DNA from: Bacillota bacterium
Lineage (GTDB): Bacteria > Bacillota > Dehalobacteriia > UBA4068
DNA: 39,528 nt
Direction of reading: 5' to 3'
Assembly (NCBI GenBank): GCA_017440145.1
Contig: JAFSHU010000136.1
Coordinates: 1-39,528 of the forward strand
This document shows, piece by piece, positions 7,805-15,846 of this stretch (its first letter is position 1; every line of letters begins with the position of its first letter). Under the pieces are notes generated by a model. It was not told where the DNA came from, searched no databases, and saw only the letters and a program-made list of their open reading frames with translations. The position numbers and the translations under genes were made by a program.

Positions 7805-8887
7805 ATGACGTATACCATACCCATCGGTCCTTATCATCCGGCTTTGGAAGAGCCGGTTCATGCAAAGCTTTATACGGATGGCGAGATCATCTCTGATGCC
7901 GAGGTCTTTGTGGGCTATAACCATCGCGGCATCGAAAAGCTTGCCATGGAGCGGAATTTTATTCAGACCATCGTTCTGGTGGAACGGGTCTGCGGCATCT
8001 GCTCCCATTCTCATGCTCTGGATTATGCCATGTGTGTGGAGCGCATCGCTCAGATGGATGTTCCCCGCCGCGGTCAGTATATCCGCGTTATCATTGCGGA
8101 GCTGGAACGCCTGCATTCCCATTATCTCTGGCTGGGAATTGCCTGCCATTTGCTGGGGCATGACAGTCTTTTCATGCGCATCTGGGATGAGCGGGAAGTC
8201 ATCATGGATATGCTGGAGAAGCTCAGCGGCAACCGTGTCAATTACGGCATGGTGATCCCCGGCGGTTCCCGCCGGGATGTGAACGACAGCCAGCGGCAGG
8301 AGCTGCTGGAGCTGCTGGAGCATATTGTTCCTCCGGTAGACCGGATCAAAGATATTTTGCTGAACGATAAAACGGTAGCCATGCGTACCCAGGGCGTTGG
8401 CGTGCTCACTACGGAGGATGCCCTGCGTCTGGGCGCTATTGGCCCCCACGCCCGGGCTTCCAATGTGAAGATCGATGTGCGCCGGGACATGCCCTATTGC
8501 TGCTACGATGAATTCGATTTTGATGTTCCCGTGTGGGAAAGCGGTGATGTCTTCGCCCGTGTGGTCATTCGCGTTCTGGAATGCTATGAAAGCGTGAAGA
8601 TCATTCGGCAGGCTTTGGAGAATCTGCCAGAAGGCCCCATCAATCTGGGCAATAAAATTCCCAGGGTGCCGGCTGGAGAGGTCGTTTCCCTGCATGAAGC
8701 TCCCCGTGGGCAGTTGGTCTATAAGCTGGTCACCGATGGCGGCCCCAATAACCACCGCCTGAGCATCCATGTTCCCACCTTCCGGAATGCGCCCACCATC
8801 CCCACCATGCTGCGGAACAATACGGTGGCGGATGCCGGCCTGATCATCGCCAGCATCGACCCCTGCTTCTCCTGCCTGGATCGTTAA
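7805..8887 (+). CDS. group 4 [NiFe] hydrogenase large (catalytic) subunit, MbhL-like
   Basis: A 360-residue catalytic subunit that reduces protons to H2 at a NiFe(CN)2CO centre. The L1 motif ERVCGICSHSH gives Cys63 and Cys66; the L2 motif DPCFSCLDR gives Cys354 and Cys357, so all four nickel ligands are present, which separates it from NuoD. The protein ends exactly at the Arg of L2, so there is no C-terminal peptide for a maturation protease to remove; CooH-like group 4 enzymes are known to lack it. The N-terminal PIGPYHPALEEP and NHRGIEKLAMERN blocks are typical of the 49-kDa/large-subunit superfamily. hypA begins four bases after its stop. Confidence 0.95.
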   Translation: MTYTIPIGPYHPALEEPVHAKLYTDGEIISDAEVFVGYNHRGIEKLAMERNFIQTIVLVERVCGICSHSHALDYAMCVERIAQMDVPRRGQYIRVIIAELERLHSHYLWLGIACHLLGHDSLFMRIWDEREVIMDMLEKLSGNRVNYGMVIPGGSRRDVNDSQRQELLELLEHIVPPVDRIKDILLNDKTVAMRTQGVGVLTTEDALRLGAIGPHARASNVKIDVRRDMPYCCYDEFDFDVPVWESGDVFARVVIRVLECYESVKIIRQALENLPEGPINLGNKIPRVPAGEVVSLHEAPRGQLVYKLVTDGGPNNHRLSIHVPTFRNAPTIPTMLRNNTVADAGLIIASIDPCFSCLDR

Positions 8888-8891
8888 GCCT

Positions 8892-9233
8892 ATGCATGAG
8901 TTAGCCATCACAGAAAGCATCCTCCGCATTGCGCTGGAGGCAGCAAAGGAAAATCAAGCCAAAAAAGTTCTGGAGATCCGCATCAGGATCGGCGCCTATT
9001 CTGGGGTCGTTCCCCAGTATATCCAGGAGTATTTCAATATCGTCAGCCAGGGCAGCATTGCGGAAAAGGCCCGGCTTTCGATCGAGACCATCCCCGCCAG
9101 AGTGGAATGTGCAGCCTGCGGCGAGATTACGGAGGTACAGCGTTTCCGCATCAAATGCGGCGCTTGCGGCAGCACGGATGTGAAGCTGCTGAGCGGGCGG
9201 GAATATTATGTGGACAGCTTGGAGGTGGAGTAA
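8892..9233 (+). CDS. hypA: hydrogenase nickel-insertion protein HypA
   Basis: A 113-residue HypA. With HypB it inserts nickel into the hydrogenase large-subunit precursor. The N-terminal MHE motif, whose His2 is part of the nickel site, is intact. A zinc domain carries two CxxC pairs: Cys73/Cys76 (CAAC) and Cys89/Cys92 (CGAC). Length is normal. It sits inside the structural operon directly after the large subunit rather than in a separate hyp cluster, so maturation factor and substrate are made from one message. Its stop codon is immediately followed by the hypB start. Confidence 0.95.
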   Translation: MHELAITESILRIALEAAKENQAKKVLEIRIRIGAYSGVVPQYIQEYFNIVSQGSIAEKARLSIETIPARVECAACGEITEVQRFRIKCGACGSTDVKLLSGREYYVDSLEVE

Positions 9234-9893
9234 ATCGAGATCAAAGTTGTAAAGCAGATCCTGGAATGGAATGAGGATCGCAGCAAAGAGATTCAGGATG
9301 ACCTGTCCCGGAAAGGCGTTTTCTTCATCAATGTGATGGGTTCTCCCGGGGCAGGGAAGACCAGCACGATCGTGGAGCTGATCCAGCGGCTGCGCAGCAG
9401 ATACCGTGTTGGTGTCATCGAAGGAGATATCGCCGGGCAGATCGACGCAGAGAAGATCGATGCCCTGGGCATTCCCGTGGTGCAGCTGAACACAGAGGGC
9501 GCCTGCCACATCGAGGCCATGTCCATCCAGCACATTCTGGGCTATTTTGATCTGGCAGAGATCGATGTGCTCTTTGTGGAGAATATCGGCAATCTGGTCT
9601 GCCCCGCAGAATTCAATATCGGGGAGGACCTCCGTTTGGCGATTCTCAGCGTGCCGGAGGGGGATGACAAGGTGGATAAATATCCGCTGATGTTCGCCAC
9701 CACTGATGCGCTGTTGCTGAATAAATTCGATATGAAACCCTACTTTGACTTTGATGACCAGAAGGTGGAAGCCAGCGCGAAAGAGATTAACCCGGATGTT
9801 GCTCTTTTCCGCGTATCTGCTCGCAGCGGTGAAGGCTGTCAGGAGCTGACAGATTGGCTCTGCCGGAAAATTGATGCCAAGCTGGCGAAATAA
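9234..9893 (+). CDS. hypB: hydrogenase nickel-incorporation GTPase HypB, apparent AUC start
   Basis: A 219-residue SIMIBI GTPase that drives nickel delivery with HypA. P-loop GSPGAGKT at residues 36-43; ENIGNLVCPAEFNIGED near residue 120 holds the conserved metal-site Cys; LLNKFD is the guanine-specificity motif. No His-rich nickel-storage tail is present. The first ATG/GTG/TTG in frame is GTG 9333, inside the P-loop strand, and would remove a conserved N-terminal helix. The frame is open to 9234, where ATC follows the hypA TAA directly and lies six bases after GGAGGTG. The encoded start IEIKVVKQILEWNED looks like a normal HypB N-terminus with ATC in place of ATG. This is either a rare AUC start or a base error. 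Confidence 0.85.
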   Translation: MEIKVVKQILEWNEDRSKEIQDDLSRKGVFFINVMGSPGAGKTSTIVELIQRLRSRYRVGVIEGDIAGQIDAEKIDALGIPVVQLNTEGACHIEAMSIQHILGYFDLAEIDVLFVENIGNLVCPAEFNIGEDLRLAILSVPEGDDKVDKYPLMFATTDALLLNKFDMKPYFDFDDQKVEASAKEINPDVALFRVSARSGEGCQELTDWLCRKIDAKLAK

Positions 9894-9914
9894 ACCCCCT
9901 ACGGAGGTGAGAAT

Positions 9915-10436
9915 GTGCCTAAGACCAAGTTTTTTTCTGTAATTGTGACCTTCCTTGTCTGTTATCTTTTCTGGATCCTGATCACCTGGTCTCTGAATAT
10001 TGAAGAGCTGATCGCCGGTGCGGTGGTCTCCCTGCTGGTGGCTTTGTTTGCTTCCCGTTTCTTTATCCACACCGGGAAAATGCGTATGGCGAACCCGATT
10101 CGTCTTTTCTCCCTGATCTGGTACTGCCTGGTGATCTTCATGGAAGAGCTGGCGAAAGCCAACTGGGATATGGCCAAGCGCGTCTTTTCCCGGGGGCCGA
10201 ATATCAACCCGGGGATCGTGAAGGTTCCCGTGGATGTGCATTCGGAATACGGTCTTTCCATGCTGGCCAATTCCATCACCATGACGCCGGGTACCATTAC
10301 CATGGATATCGTGGAAGAGGATGGCAGGAATTATTTTTACATTCACTGGATTGATGTGGCGGATGGACGACCGGAAGAGGCCGGCGAGATCATCAAGGGC
10401 CGTATGGAAAAATGGACAAGGAGGATCTGGGAATGA
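9915..10436 (+). CDS. Mrp-type antiporter subunit E homologue (MbhA-like)
   Basis: A 173-residue MrpE-family membrane protein. Two or three hydrophobic segments occupy the first 80 residues, then a soluble tail containing ELAKANWDMAKRV and SMLANSITMTPGTITMDI, both strongly characteristic of MrpE/MnhE. It starts at GTG, with GGAGG seven bases before. In Mbh hydrogenases the equivalent subunit (MbhA) belongs to the Na+-translocating arm. The stop overlaps the ATG of the next gene (ATGA). A free-standing Mrp antiporter would also need a large MrpA, which is absent here. Confidence 0.9.
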   Translation: MPKTKFFSVIVTFLVCYLFWILITWSLNIEELIAGAVVSLLVALFASRFFIHTGKMRMANPIRLFSLIWYCLVIFMEELAKANWDMAKRVFSRGPNINPGIVKVPVDVHSEYGLSMLANSITMTPGTITMDIVEEDGRNYFYIHWIDVADGRPEEAGEIIKGRMEKWTRRIWE

Positions 10437-10687
10437 TCGAATTCATTATTGTTGGCATTTTCTTCGTCCTGCTTGCCCTCTGCCTGACCTGGCGGCTGTA
10501 TAAAGGCCCCAGCGTGGTGGATCGGGCGCTCTGCGCGGACTGCATCGAAAACCTTTGCGCCTGTGCGCTGATTATGGTGGCGCTCTTCACCGGCCGCAGC
10601 ATTTACCTGGATGTATCCCTTGTTGTTTCTATTCTGGGCTTTGTCAGCACCGTACTTGTAGCGAAATATCTGGAGGGAACACTGTGA
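10433..10687 (+). CDS. Mrp-type antiporter subunit F homologue (MbhB-like)
   Basis: An 84-residue protein with three hydrophobic segments and the MrpF block LYKGPSVVDRALCADCIEN near residue 25 followed by a segment ending GFVSTVLVAKYLEG. The start at 10433 has AAGGAGG upstream and overlaps the subunit E stop. MrpF/MbhB is a small integral subunit of the ion-translocating arm. It overlaps the next gene by one base. Confidence 0.9.
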   Translation: MIEFIIVGIFFVLLALCLTWRLYKGPSVVDRALCADCIENLCACALIMVALFTGRSIYLDVSLVVSILGFVSTVLVAKYLEGTL

Positions 10688-11040
10688 TGCTGATCTTACG
10701 TATTCTCATCGACGTTTTGCTGGTCGGGGGCTGCTTCTTTGCCTTGGCCGGAACCCTGGGCGTTCTGCGGATGCCCGATAGCTTCAGCCGGATGCAGGCC
10801 AGCACCAATATTCCTACCTTTGGGCTGCTGGGCATTGTATTGGCTGCATTGCTGTATGCAATTTTTATGGAACATAACGCCGCCATGGCGGTGAAGGTTC
10901 TGATCATCGGCGGCTTTGTGCTGCTAACCAACCCCATCGTGGGCAATACCTTATCCCGGGCTGCCTATAAATACGGCATTCGGCCGAAAAAGCCGATGGT
11001 TCAGGATGATTACGGGAGGGATGAAGCGGATGAGCGGTAG
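10687..11040 (+). CDS. Mrp-type antiporter subunit G homologue (MbhC-like)
   Basis: A 117-residue MrpG/MnhG-family protein with three membrane segments. The family signature GTLGVLRMPDSFSRMQASTN lies near residues 22-42, and a TNPIVGNTLSRAAYKYG segment precedes a charged tail. The ATG overlaps the subunit F stop; a GTG one codon earlier is also possible. With E and F it forms the EFG block found in both Mrp antiporters and Mbh hydrogenases. Confidence 0.92.
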   Translation: MLILRILIDVLLVGGCFFALAGTLGVLRMPDSFSRMQASTNIPTFGLLGIVLAALLYAIFMEHNAAMAVKVLIIGGFVLLTNPIVGNTLSRAAYKYGIRPKKPMVQDDYGRDEADER

Positions 11041-11293
11041 CGGCGTTGTTGTACTGAATACCCTGGTGATTCTTGCCATCGTGATTTGCGCGGTGCTCAC
11101 TGTAAGCAGCAAAAAATTGCTCTCCTCCGTGGTTTGCCTGGGTGCGACGGGTGCCTTTGTTGCTTTGGAGTTCATCATCCTCCAGGCGCCGGATGTGGCC
11201 ATTGCCGAAGCCGCTGTGGGCGCGGTTCTGTCCACCGCTTTGTTTGTGATCGCCCTGCGAAAAGTGAGAGCCAAGGAGGAGGATGAGGAATGA
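11030..11293 (+). CDS. MbhD-like subunit (DUF4040, MrpA C-terminal homologue)
   Basis: An 87-residue membrane protein of the DUF4040/MbhD type, homologous to part of the C-terminal region of MrpA. Three hydrophobic segments are visible, with VSSKKLLSSVVCLGATGAFV and QAPDVAIAEAAVGAVLSTAL as the typical core containing the conserved P-D-V-A-x-x-E motif. Two in-frame ATGs (11021 and 11030) are possible; the second is better spaced from GGGAGGG. Its presence as a separate small gene is a marker of Mbh/Mbs-type complexes rather than plain Mrp. Confidence 0.85.
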   Translation: MSGSGVVVLNTLVILAIVICAVLTVSSKKLLSSVVCLGATGAFVALEFIILQAPDVAIAEAAVGAVLSTALFVIALRKVRAKEEDEE

Positions 11294-11655
11294 TGAAAAA
11301 ATATTTCGCTTTTCTTTCCCTGCTTGTGTTTTTGCTGGCCGGCCTTTGGGCTGCCGCGAATCTGGTAGAGCTGGGCCCCACCTATGATGGTTCTGATACG
11401 GACGTGACAGAGCTTTACGAAAATCCGCAGGACTACGATGTTTCCGATCCGGATGGCGTTGCGGATATCATCGTCCAGGAGAATCTGGCGCTGACCAATT
11501 CTGCCAACGCAGTCACCGCAGTGGTCTTCGATTTCCGTGGTTACGATACCATGGGTGAGGCCTTCATCCTCATCACCGCCATCGCCGGTTCCATGGCGAT
11601 CCTGCGGAAAGCAAAGAAAGGGGGCTCTGCCAATGGCCAGCAAAAAGCGGATTAA
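11290..11655 (+). CDS. MbhE-like subunit
   Basis: A 121-residue protein with an N-terminal membrane segment, a short extracytoplasmic acidic stretch, and a second membrane segment containing NAVTAVVFDFRGYDTMGE. That V-V-F-D-F-R-G-Y-D-T block is the hallmark of MbhE and of the homologous MrpA C-terminus/MrpB N-terminus. It overlaps MbhD by four bases (ATGATG) and overlaps the start of the following MrpB-like gene by about 20 bases. It completes the split-MrpA arrangement expected of an Mbh complex. Confidence 0.85.
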   Translation: MMKKYFAFLSLLVFLLAGLWAAANLVELGPTYDGSDTDVTELYENPQDYDVSDPDGVADIIVQENLALTNSANAVTAVVFDFRGYDTMGEAFILITAIAGSMAILRKAKKGGSANGQQKAD

Positions 11656-12133
11656 GCGCAGCAATCTGCTGCTGAAGAACGCAGCGGATTTCTTCACACC
11701 CTTTGCGCTCGTGCTGGGGCTCTCCGTGGTGCTTCATGGGCATCTGACCCCGGGCGGCGGCTTTCAGGGCGGGGTTCTGGTGGCTTCCGCGGCCATCCTG
11801 CTCTTCTTGGGCTATGGCTGGGATGTGACCAACAAATCCCTGAAAATGGACATGCTGAAAAAGAATGAGGCTTTCGCAGCGGTGCTCTATGTGGGCCTGG
11901 CGCTGGCTGGTTTGCTTGCAGGAAGCTATTTCTGCCGCAATATCTTTTTCGCCAATGGTGAAATCGGCCAGCTGCTCTCTGCCGGTACGGTTGCCTTCAT
12001 GAACGTGACCGTGGGCTATAAGGTCATGACCGGCGTGGGCTTTTTGCTCCTCCTGATGCTGGGCCTCCTGGCTCAGCCGGATGAAGTGGAAGAGGATGCG
12101 GAAGAGGAGGGCTGCGCAGATGATCATTGCTAA
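11633..12133 (+). CDS. Mrp-type antiporter subunit B homologue (MbhF-like)
   Basis: A 166-residue MrpB/MnhB-family membrane protein with about four hydrophobic segments. The signature HGHLTPGGGFQGGVLVA is near residue 35. The ATG at 11633 lies inside the end of MbhE; no start nearer the conserved region fits better. The C-terminus is very acidic (EVEEDAEEEG). It corresponds to MbhF. Confidence 0.92.
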   Translation: MASKKRIKRSNLLLKNAADFFTPFALVLGLSVVLHGHLTPGGGFQGGVLVASAAILLFLGYGWDVTNKSLKMDMLKKNEAFAAVLYVGLALAGLLAGSYFCRNIFFANGEIGQLLSAGTVAFMNVTVGYKVMTGVGFLLLLMLGLLAQPDEVEEDAEEEGCADDHC

Positions 12134-12470
12134 TTATATCGGCGCTGTGCTGCTGATGTTCCTGGGTTTATATACCATCATCATGAAGAAGCATCTGATC
12201 AAGATTGTTATGGGGATGTGCCTGATGGATTATGGTGTAAACCTGCTCATCGTCAGCATCGGCTTCAACCCCGGGGGGACCGCCCCGATCTTCACCATCT
12301 CCGAGCTGGATCCCGGCGCATTCTTCGTGGATCCTGTTCCCCAGGCGCTGACCCTGACCTCCATCGTCATCGGCGCCTGCGTAATGGCTATGGCTCTGTC
12401 CATCGTCATTAAAATCAAACAAAAATATAAGACCTTGGATGCAGGTCGGATCAGGAGGTTGAACGGATGA
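12120..12470 (+). CDS. Mrp-type antiporter subunit C homologue (NuoK/MbhG-like)
   Basis: A 116-residue NuoK/MrpC-family protein with three membrane helices. The segments IIMKKHLIKIVMGMCLMDYGVNLL and PQALTLTSIVIGACVMAMAL are diagnostic (quoted in part). The start at 12120 has GAGGAGG upstream and overlaps the subunit B stop. NuoK-like subunits form part of the proton/sodium path next to the large antiporter subunit. The stop overlaps the start of the next gene by four bases. Confidence 0.92.
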   Translation: MIIANYIGAVLLMFLGLYTIIMKKHLIKIVMGMCLMDYGVNLLIVSIGFNPGGTAPIFTISELDPGAFFVDPVPQALTLTSIVIGACVMAMALSIVIKIKQKYKTLDAGRIRRLNG

Positions 12471-14383
12471 TACAGCATTTCCCCATCCTCTCTATTATGA
12501 GCCTGTTTCTGGGTTCCTTTTTGATCGTGATTTTCGGCGGAAAAAATCGCTTTATCCGGAACAGCCTGGCTGTTTTGTTTTCCGCCATTCCCCTGGTGCT
12601 CATCTGCTGCCTGATCAAACCCATCCTGATTGATGGGGAGATCTTCAGCTACTGGATGGGTGACTGGGAGCCGGTTTCCGGCTTCGCCATCGGCATCGGC
12701 CTGGAGGTGGATGCTTTAAGCCTCTTCTTCGCTCTCCTGGTGGTGCTGACCATCTTCTTGGCGGCCGTGTTCTCTTTGAAATACATGAGTCGCGATGATG
12801 CGCTGGACAAATACTACACCCTCTTCCTGATGCTGGGCGGCGGTGTGCTGGGTCTGGTGCTTTCCGGCGATCTTTTCAACATGTATATCATGGTGGAGAT
12901 CCTGACCTTTGCTTCTGTGGCTTTGACTGCTTTCCGGAACTGGGGCAAAGGATCTTTGGAAGCGGCCTTCAAGTATCTGGTGGTTGGTTCCATCGGCTCT
13001 GCCTTCATTCTGACCGGCGTGATTTTGATTTACGCGCAGGTGCATACTCTGAGCCTGGCGCAGATTTCCGCCCTGTTGGCTACAGAGGGTCTGACCCCGG
13101 CCACGATTTTTGGTTTTGCCCTGCTTTTTGCCGGTTATGCGACGAAAGCCTATATCGTCCCCTTCCACCCGGTGGCAGCGGATGCCTATATGACTGCGCC
13201 GTCTTCCATCTCCATGGTGTTCTCCGGTATGGTAAACAAAGCGGGGATCTATGGTATGATCCGCCTGGTCTATATGGTGTTCCAGGCCATGAGCCAATCG
13301 GCGATGCAATACATTATTGTGATTCTGGGCTGCCTGACCATGTTCATTGGTGTGACTATGGCCCTTTCCCAGCATGATTTCAAACGCCTGCTGGCTTTCC
13401 ACAGCATTTCCCAGATCGGTTATGTGCTGACAGCTGTGGGTCTGGCCACGGCGCTGGGCATCAGCGGCGGTTTGTATCACGCGCTGAACCATACTTTGTT
13501 CAAAGGTCTGCTCTTCCTCTGTGCCGGTGCCGTTTTCTACAGCGTTGGCAGCACGGATCTGGATAAGCTGGGCGGCCTGGCGAAGAAAATGCCGCAGACC
13601 ACCATTATTTTCCTGATCGGTGCTTTTTCCATCAGCGGTCTACCGCCTTTCAACGGCTTTATGTCCAAATGGATGATCTACCAGGCCGCCTATGAAAAGG
13701 CAGCTCTGGAAGGCAGCTTCTTCTATGCTTTGGTCACCATCGTGGGGCTTCTGGTCAGCGTGCTGACCCTGGCTTCCTTCATCAAAGTGACCCAGTCTGT
13801 TTTCTTCGGGCAGCTGGCTCCCGGCTGCGAGAAGGCAAAAGAGGTTCCGTTTTCCATGCGCTGGCCCATGTGGCTTATGGCTATCCTCTGTGTGCTTACC
13901 GGCCTCTTCCCGGGCTTTGTCAACCGCTATCTGGTGGTGCCGGCAAGCGCTGCGGCCATCGATACCACCGGCTACATTGATGCCATGATGGGTGCGGGCT
14001 ACGGGCAGCAGCTCGGCCTTTCCCCGGAAACGGCCCTGTCTCTGGAATATGAGCTGACAGGCTACTGGGATCCCATCGCCTGGCTGGTTCTTTTCGTTGT
14101 CCTTCTGGCGGGGCTGATGATTTCCCTGGGCCTGGGGAAAGCCTCCCGCGGGCCTGTCCGCCGTCCTGTTCCGGCAGACCCCAAATACGATACCTTCTTC
14201 GGCGGGGAAGCCAGCCAGCATTCCCATGTGGGCGGTTCTGATCTGTTCTGGGGCCTGAAGCATAACCTGCGCCACTATTTCCGTTTCATGCATAGCATGC
14301 ACAGCGGTGTGGTCAATGATTATGCCCTTTGGACGGTGGCCGGCACTGCTGTCATCATCCTGTTCATGATCCTGTTTCTTTAG
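12467..14383 (+). CDS. Mrp subunit D-like antiporter subunit with C-terminal MbhI-like extension
   Basis: A 638-residue NuoL/M/N-family antiporter subunit with about 14 membrane helices. The key Glu of the fifth helix is visible in MYIMVEILTF (Glu144), and the central Lys region in YATKAYIVPFHPVAADAY and FKGLLFLCAGAVFY. MrpD and MbhH are usually about 500 residues. Here about 130 more follow: a membrane segment near residue 550, a polar stretch with KYDTFFGGE and MHSGVVNDYALW, and a last membrane helix. Two helices joined by a long linker is the layout of MbhI, which has no separate gene here, so this is probably an MbhH-MbhI fusion. Confidence 0.88.
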   Translation: MIQHFPILSIMSLFLGSFLIVIFGGKNRFIRNSLAVLFSAIPLVLICCLIKPILIDGEIFSYWMGDWEPVSGFAIGIGLEVDALSLFFALLVVLTIFLAAVFSLKYMSRDDALDKYYTLFLMLGGGVLGLVLSGDLFNMYIMVEILTFASVALTAFRNWGKGSLEAAFKYLVVGSIGSAFILTGVILIYAQVHTLSLAQISALLATEGLTPATIFGFALLFAGYATKAYIVPFHPVAADAYMTAPSSISMVFSGMVNKAGIYGMIRLVYMVFQAMSQSAMQYIIVILGCLTMFIGVTMALSQHDFKRLLAFHSISQIGYVLTAVGLATALGISGGLYHALNHTLFKGLLFLCAGAVFYSVGSTDLDKLGGLAKKMPQTTIIFLIGAFSISGLPPFNGFMSKWMIYQAAYEKAALEGSFFYALVTIVGLLVSVLTLASFIKVTQSVFFGQLAPGCEKAKEVPFSMRWPMWLMAILCVLTGLFPGFVNRYLVVPASAAAIDTTGYIDAMMGAGYGQQLGLSPETALSLEYELTGYWDPIAWLVLFVVLLAGLMISLGLGKASRGPVRRPVPADPKYDTFFGGEASQHSHVGGSDLFWGLKHNLRHYFRFMHSMHSGVVNDYALWTVAGTAVIILFMILFL

Positions 14384-14397
14384 GGGAGGTGCGTGAA

Positions 14398-15351
14398 ATG
14401 CAAATATTGCTTGATTTGTTTTATGTGCTGATTTTCCCCGGGTTCCTCTTCTGCGCTGTGGTGGGGCTGCTGCTGGCCGGCATTGACCGAAAGATTGTGG
14501 CCCGTATGCAGAAGCGCATGGGCCCCCCCATCGTTCAGCCCTTCTATGATTTCTTTAAGCTGCTGGGCAAGGAAACCATCATTCCCCATGCAGCCTCCAG
14601 AGGCGTTTTCATCGCAGCCCCTCTGCTGGGTCTGGTCTCTTTGGTGGTGATGGCCCTCTTTATCCCGGTCTTTGGCTTCACGGCCTTCAGCGGCGTGGCG
14701 GATCTGATCGTCATTCTCTACCTGCTGACCATTCCTGCGGCTGCGATCATCGTTGGCGGCGCGGCTTCCGGTTCTCCTTATGCCGGTGTGGGTATCTCCC
14801 GAGAGATGGTTGCCATTGTCGCCTATGAGCTGCCGCTGATCATCGTTCTGCTGACCGTGGGCAAAAAGGCAGCTCTGGATGGTGGCATTACCTTCTCATT
14901 TACGGAGATTCAGGCTTACCAGGCTGAATTCGGCTCCATGCTCAGTCACTGGAGCATGATCCCCGCTGCCGTTGCCATGCTGCTGGTGATCCCCAGCGAG
15001 GTTGGCAGCCATCCCTTTGATGTGGCGGAAGCCGAAACAGAGATCTGCGAAGGCCCCCTGGTGGAATACAGCGGCTCTTTGCTGGGCATCTATAAACTGA
15101 ATCATGCCATCAAGATGTTCATCCTCACCGCATTGTTTGCCGCACTTTTCCTGGGCGGCGCGGGAAGCGGCATCCTGATTGTGGATGTGCTGCTGCTTCT
15201 GCTCATCTGCACTGTGGTAACGATCCTTTCCATGTCTCTGCCGCATGCCATCAGCGCCCGCCTGAAAGTAGAGAAGATGTTTAAATTCTACTGGACGCTG
15301 GTTACGGTATTGGCGGTGATCAGCCTGGTTCTGGTTTGGATGGGCTTTTAA
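14398..15351 (+). CDS. NuoH-like membrane anchor subunit (MbhM/EchB-like)
   Basis: A 317-residue membrane protein of the NuoH family, which anchors the hydrogenase arm and links it to ion pumping. The N-terminal block ARMQKRMGPPIVQPFYDFFK, the central SREMVAIVAYELPLI and the acidic loop HPFDVAEAETEICEGPLVEY are conserved landmarks. GGGGAGGTG lies just upstream of the ATG at 14398. Position between the antiporter subunit and the small subunit matches its bridging role. About eight hydrophobic helices are visible. Confidence 0.93.
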   Translation: MQILLDLFYVLIFPGFLFCAVVGLLLAGIDRKIVARMQKRMGPPIVQPFYDFFKLLGKETIIPHAASRGVFIAAPLLGLVSLVVMALFIPVFGFTAFSGVADLIVILYLLTIPAAAIIVGGAASGSPYAGVGISREMVAIVAYELPLIIVLLTVGKKAALDGGITFSFTEIQAYQAEFGSMLSHWSMIPAAVAMLLVIPSEVGSHPFDVAEAETEICEGPLVEYSGSLLGIYKLNHAIKMFILTALFAALFLGGAGSGILIVDVLLLLLICTVVTILSMSLPHAISARLKVEKMFKFYWTLVTVLAVISLVLVWMGF

Positions 15352-15405
15352 TCGGCAGGCGGAAGCGCTGCTTTGTTTCTCAAGTCTCTGATAAGGAGAG
15401 TGCTT

Positions 15406-15846
15406 ATGTTCAAAAAGATCATCGACAACAGCATGGCAAAATCCCCCTGGATTTATCATATCAATACGGGCTCCTGCAATGGCTGCGATATCGAATTGGT
15501 CTCGGTCATCACGCCCCGTTATGATGCGGAGCGCATGGGCTTTAAGCTGACCGGCACCCCCAGACATGCGGATATCGTGGTGGTCTCCGGCCCTGTCACT
15601 TCCCAATCCAAGGAGCGTTTGGTTCGGACACTGGCCCAGGTACCGGAACCCCGGGTGATCGTTTCTCTGGGCTCCTGCCCCCGTCCCTGCAATGTGTTTA
15701 AGGGCAGCTATTCCGTGGAGGGTCCTCTGGATAAGTTTTGCGAGGTGGATGTGTCTGTAGCAGGCTGCACGCCGAAGCCGGAAGCCATCATCGACGGCCT
15801 GGCCCTGGCGGCACAGATTTTAAAAGAGAAGAGGAGGCAGAAATAA
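15406..15846 (+). CDS. group 4 [NiFe] hydrogenase small subunit (MbhJ/EchC/NuoB-like)
   Basis: A 146-residue electron-transfer subunit that carries one [4Fe-4S] cluster next to the NiFe site. The four ligands are visible: Cys24 and Cys27 (GSCNGCDIE), Cys91 (GSCPRPC) and Cys121 (GCTPKPEAI). Most relatives have GCPP-x-PEAI at the last site; here Thr replaces the first Pro. The size is right for the compact group 4 type, which lacks the extra domain of uptake hydrogenases. AAGGAGAG precedes the ATG. It overlaps the ferredoxin gene by one base. Confidence 0.94.
   Translation: MFKKIIDNSMAKSPWIYHINTGSCNGCDIELVSVITPRYDAERMGFKLTGTPRHADIVVVSGPVTSQSKERLVRTLAQVPEPRVIVSLGSCPRPCNVFKGSYSVEGPLDKFCEVDVSVAGCTPKPEAIIDGLALAAQILKEKRRQK

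Noticed and set aside
9234-9335. Truncated or frameshifted hypB
   Set aside because: The frame is open back to the hypA stop and encodes the expected N-terminus, so only the start codon is unusual.
9915-14383. Stand-alone Mrp Na+/H+ antiporter operon
   Set aside because: There is no full-length MrpA, MbhD and MbhE exist as small separate genes, and hydrogenase genes flank both sides with overlapping reading frames.
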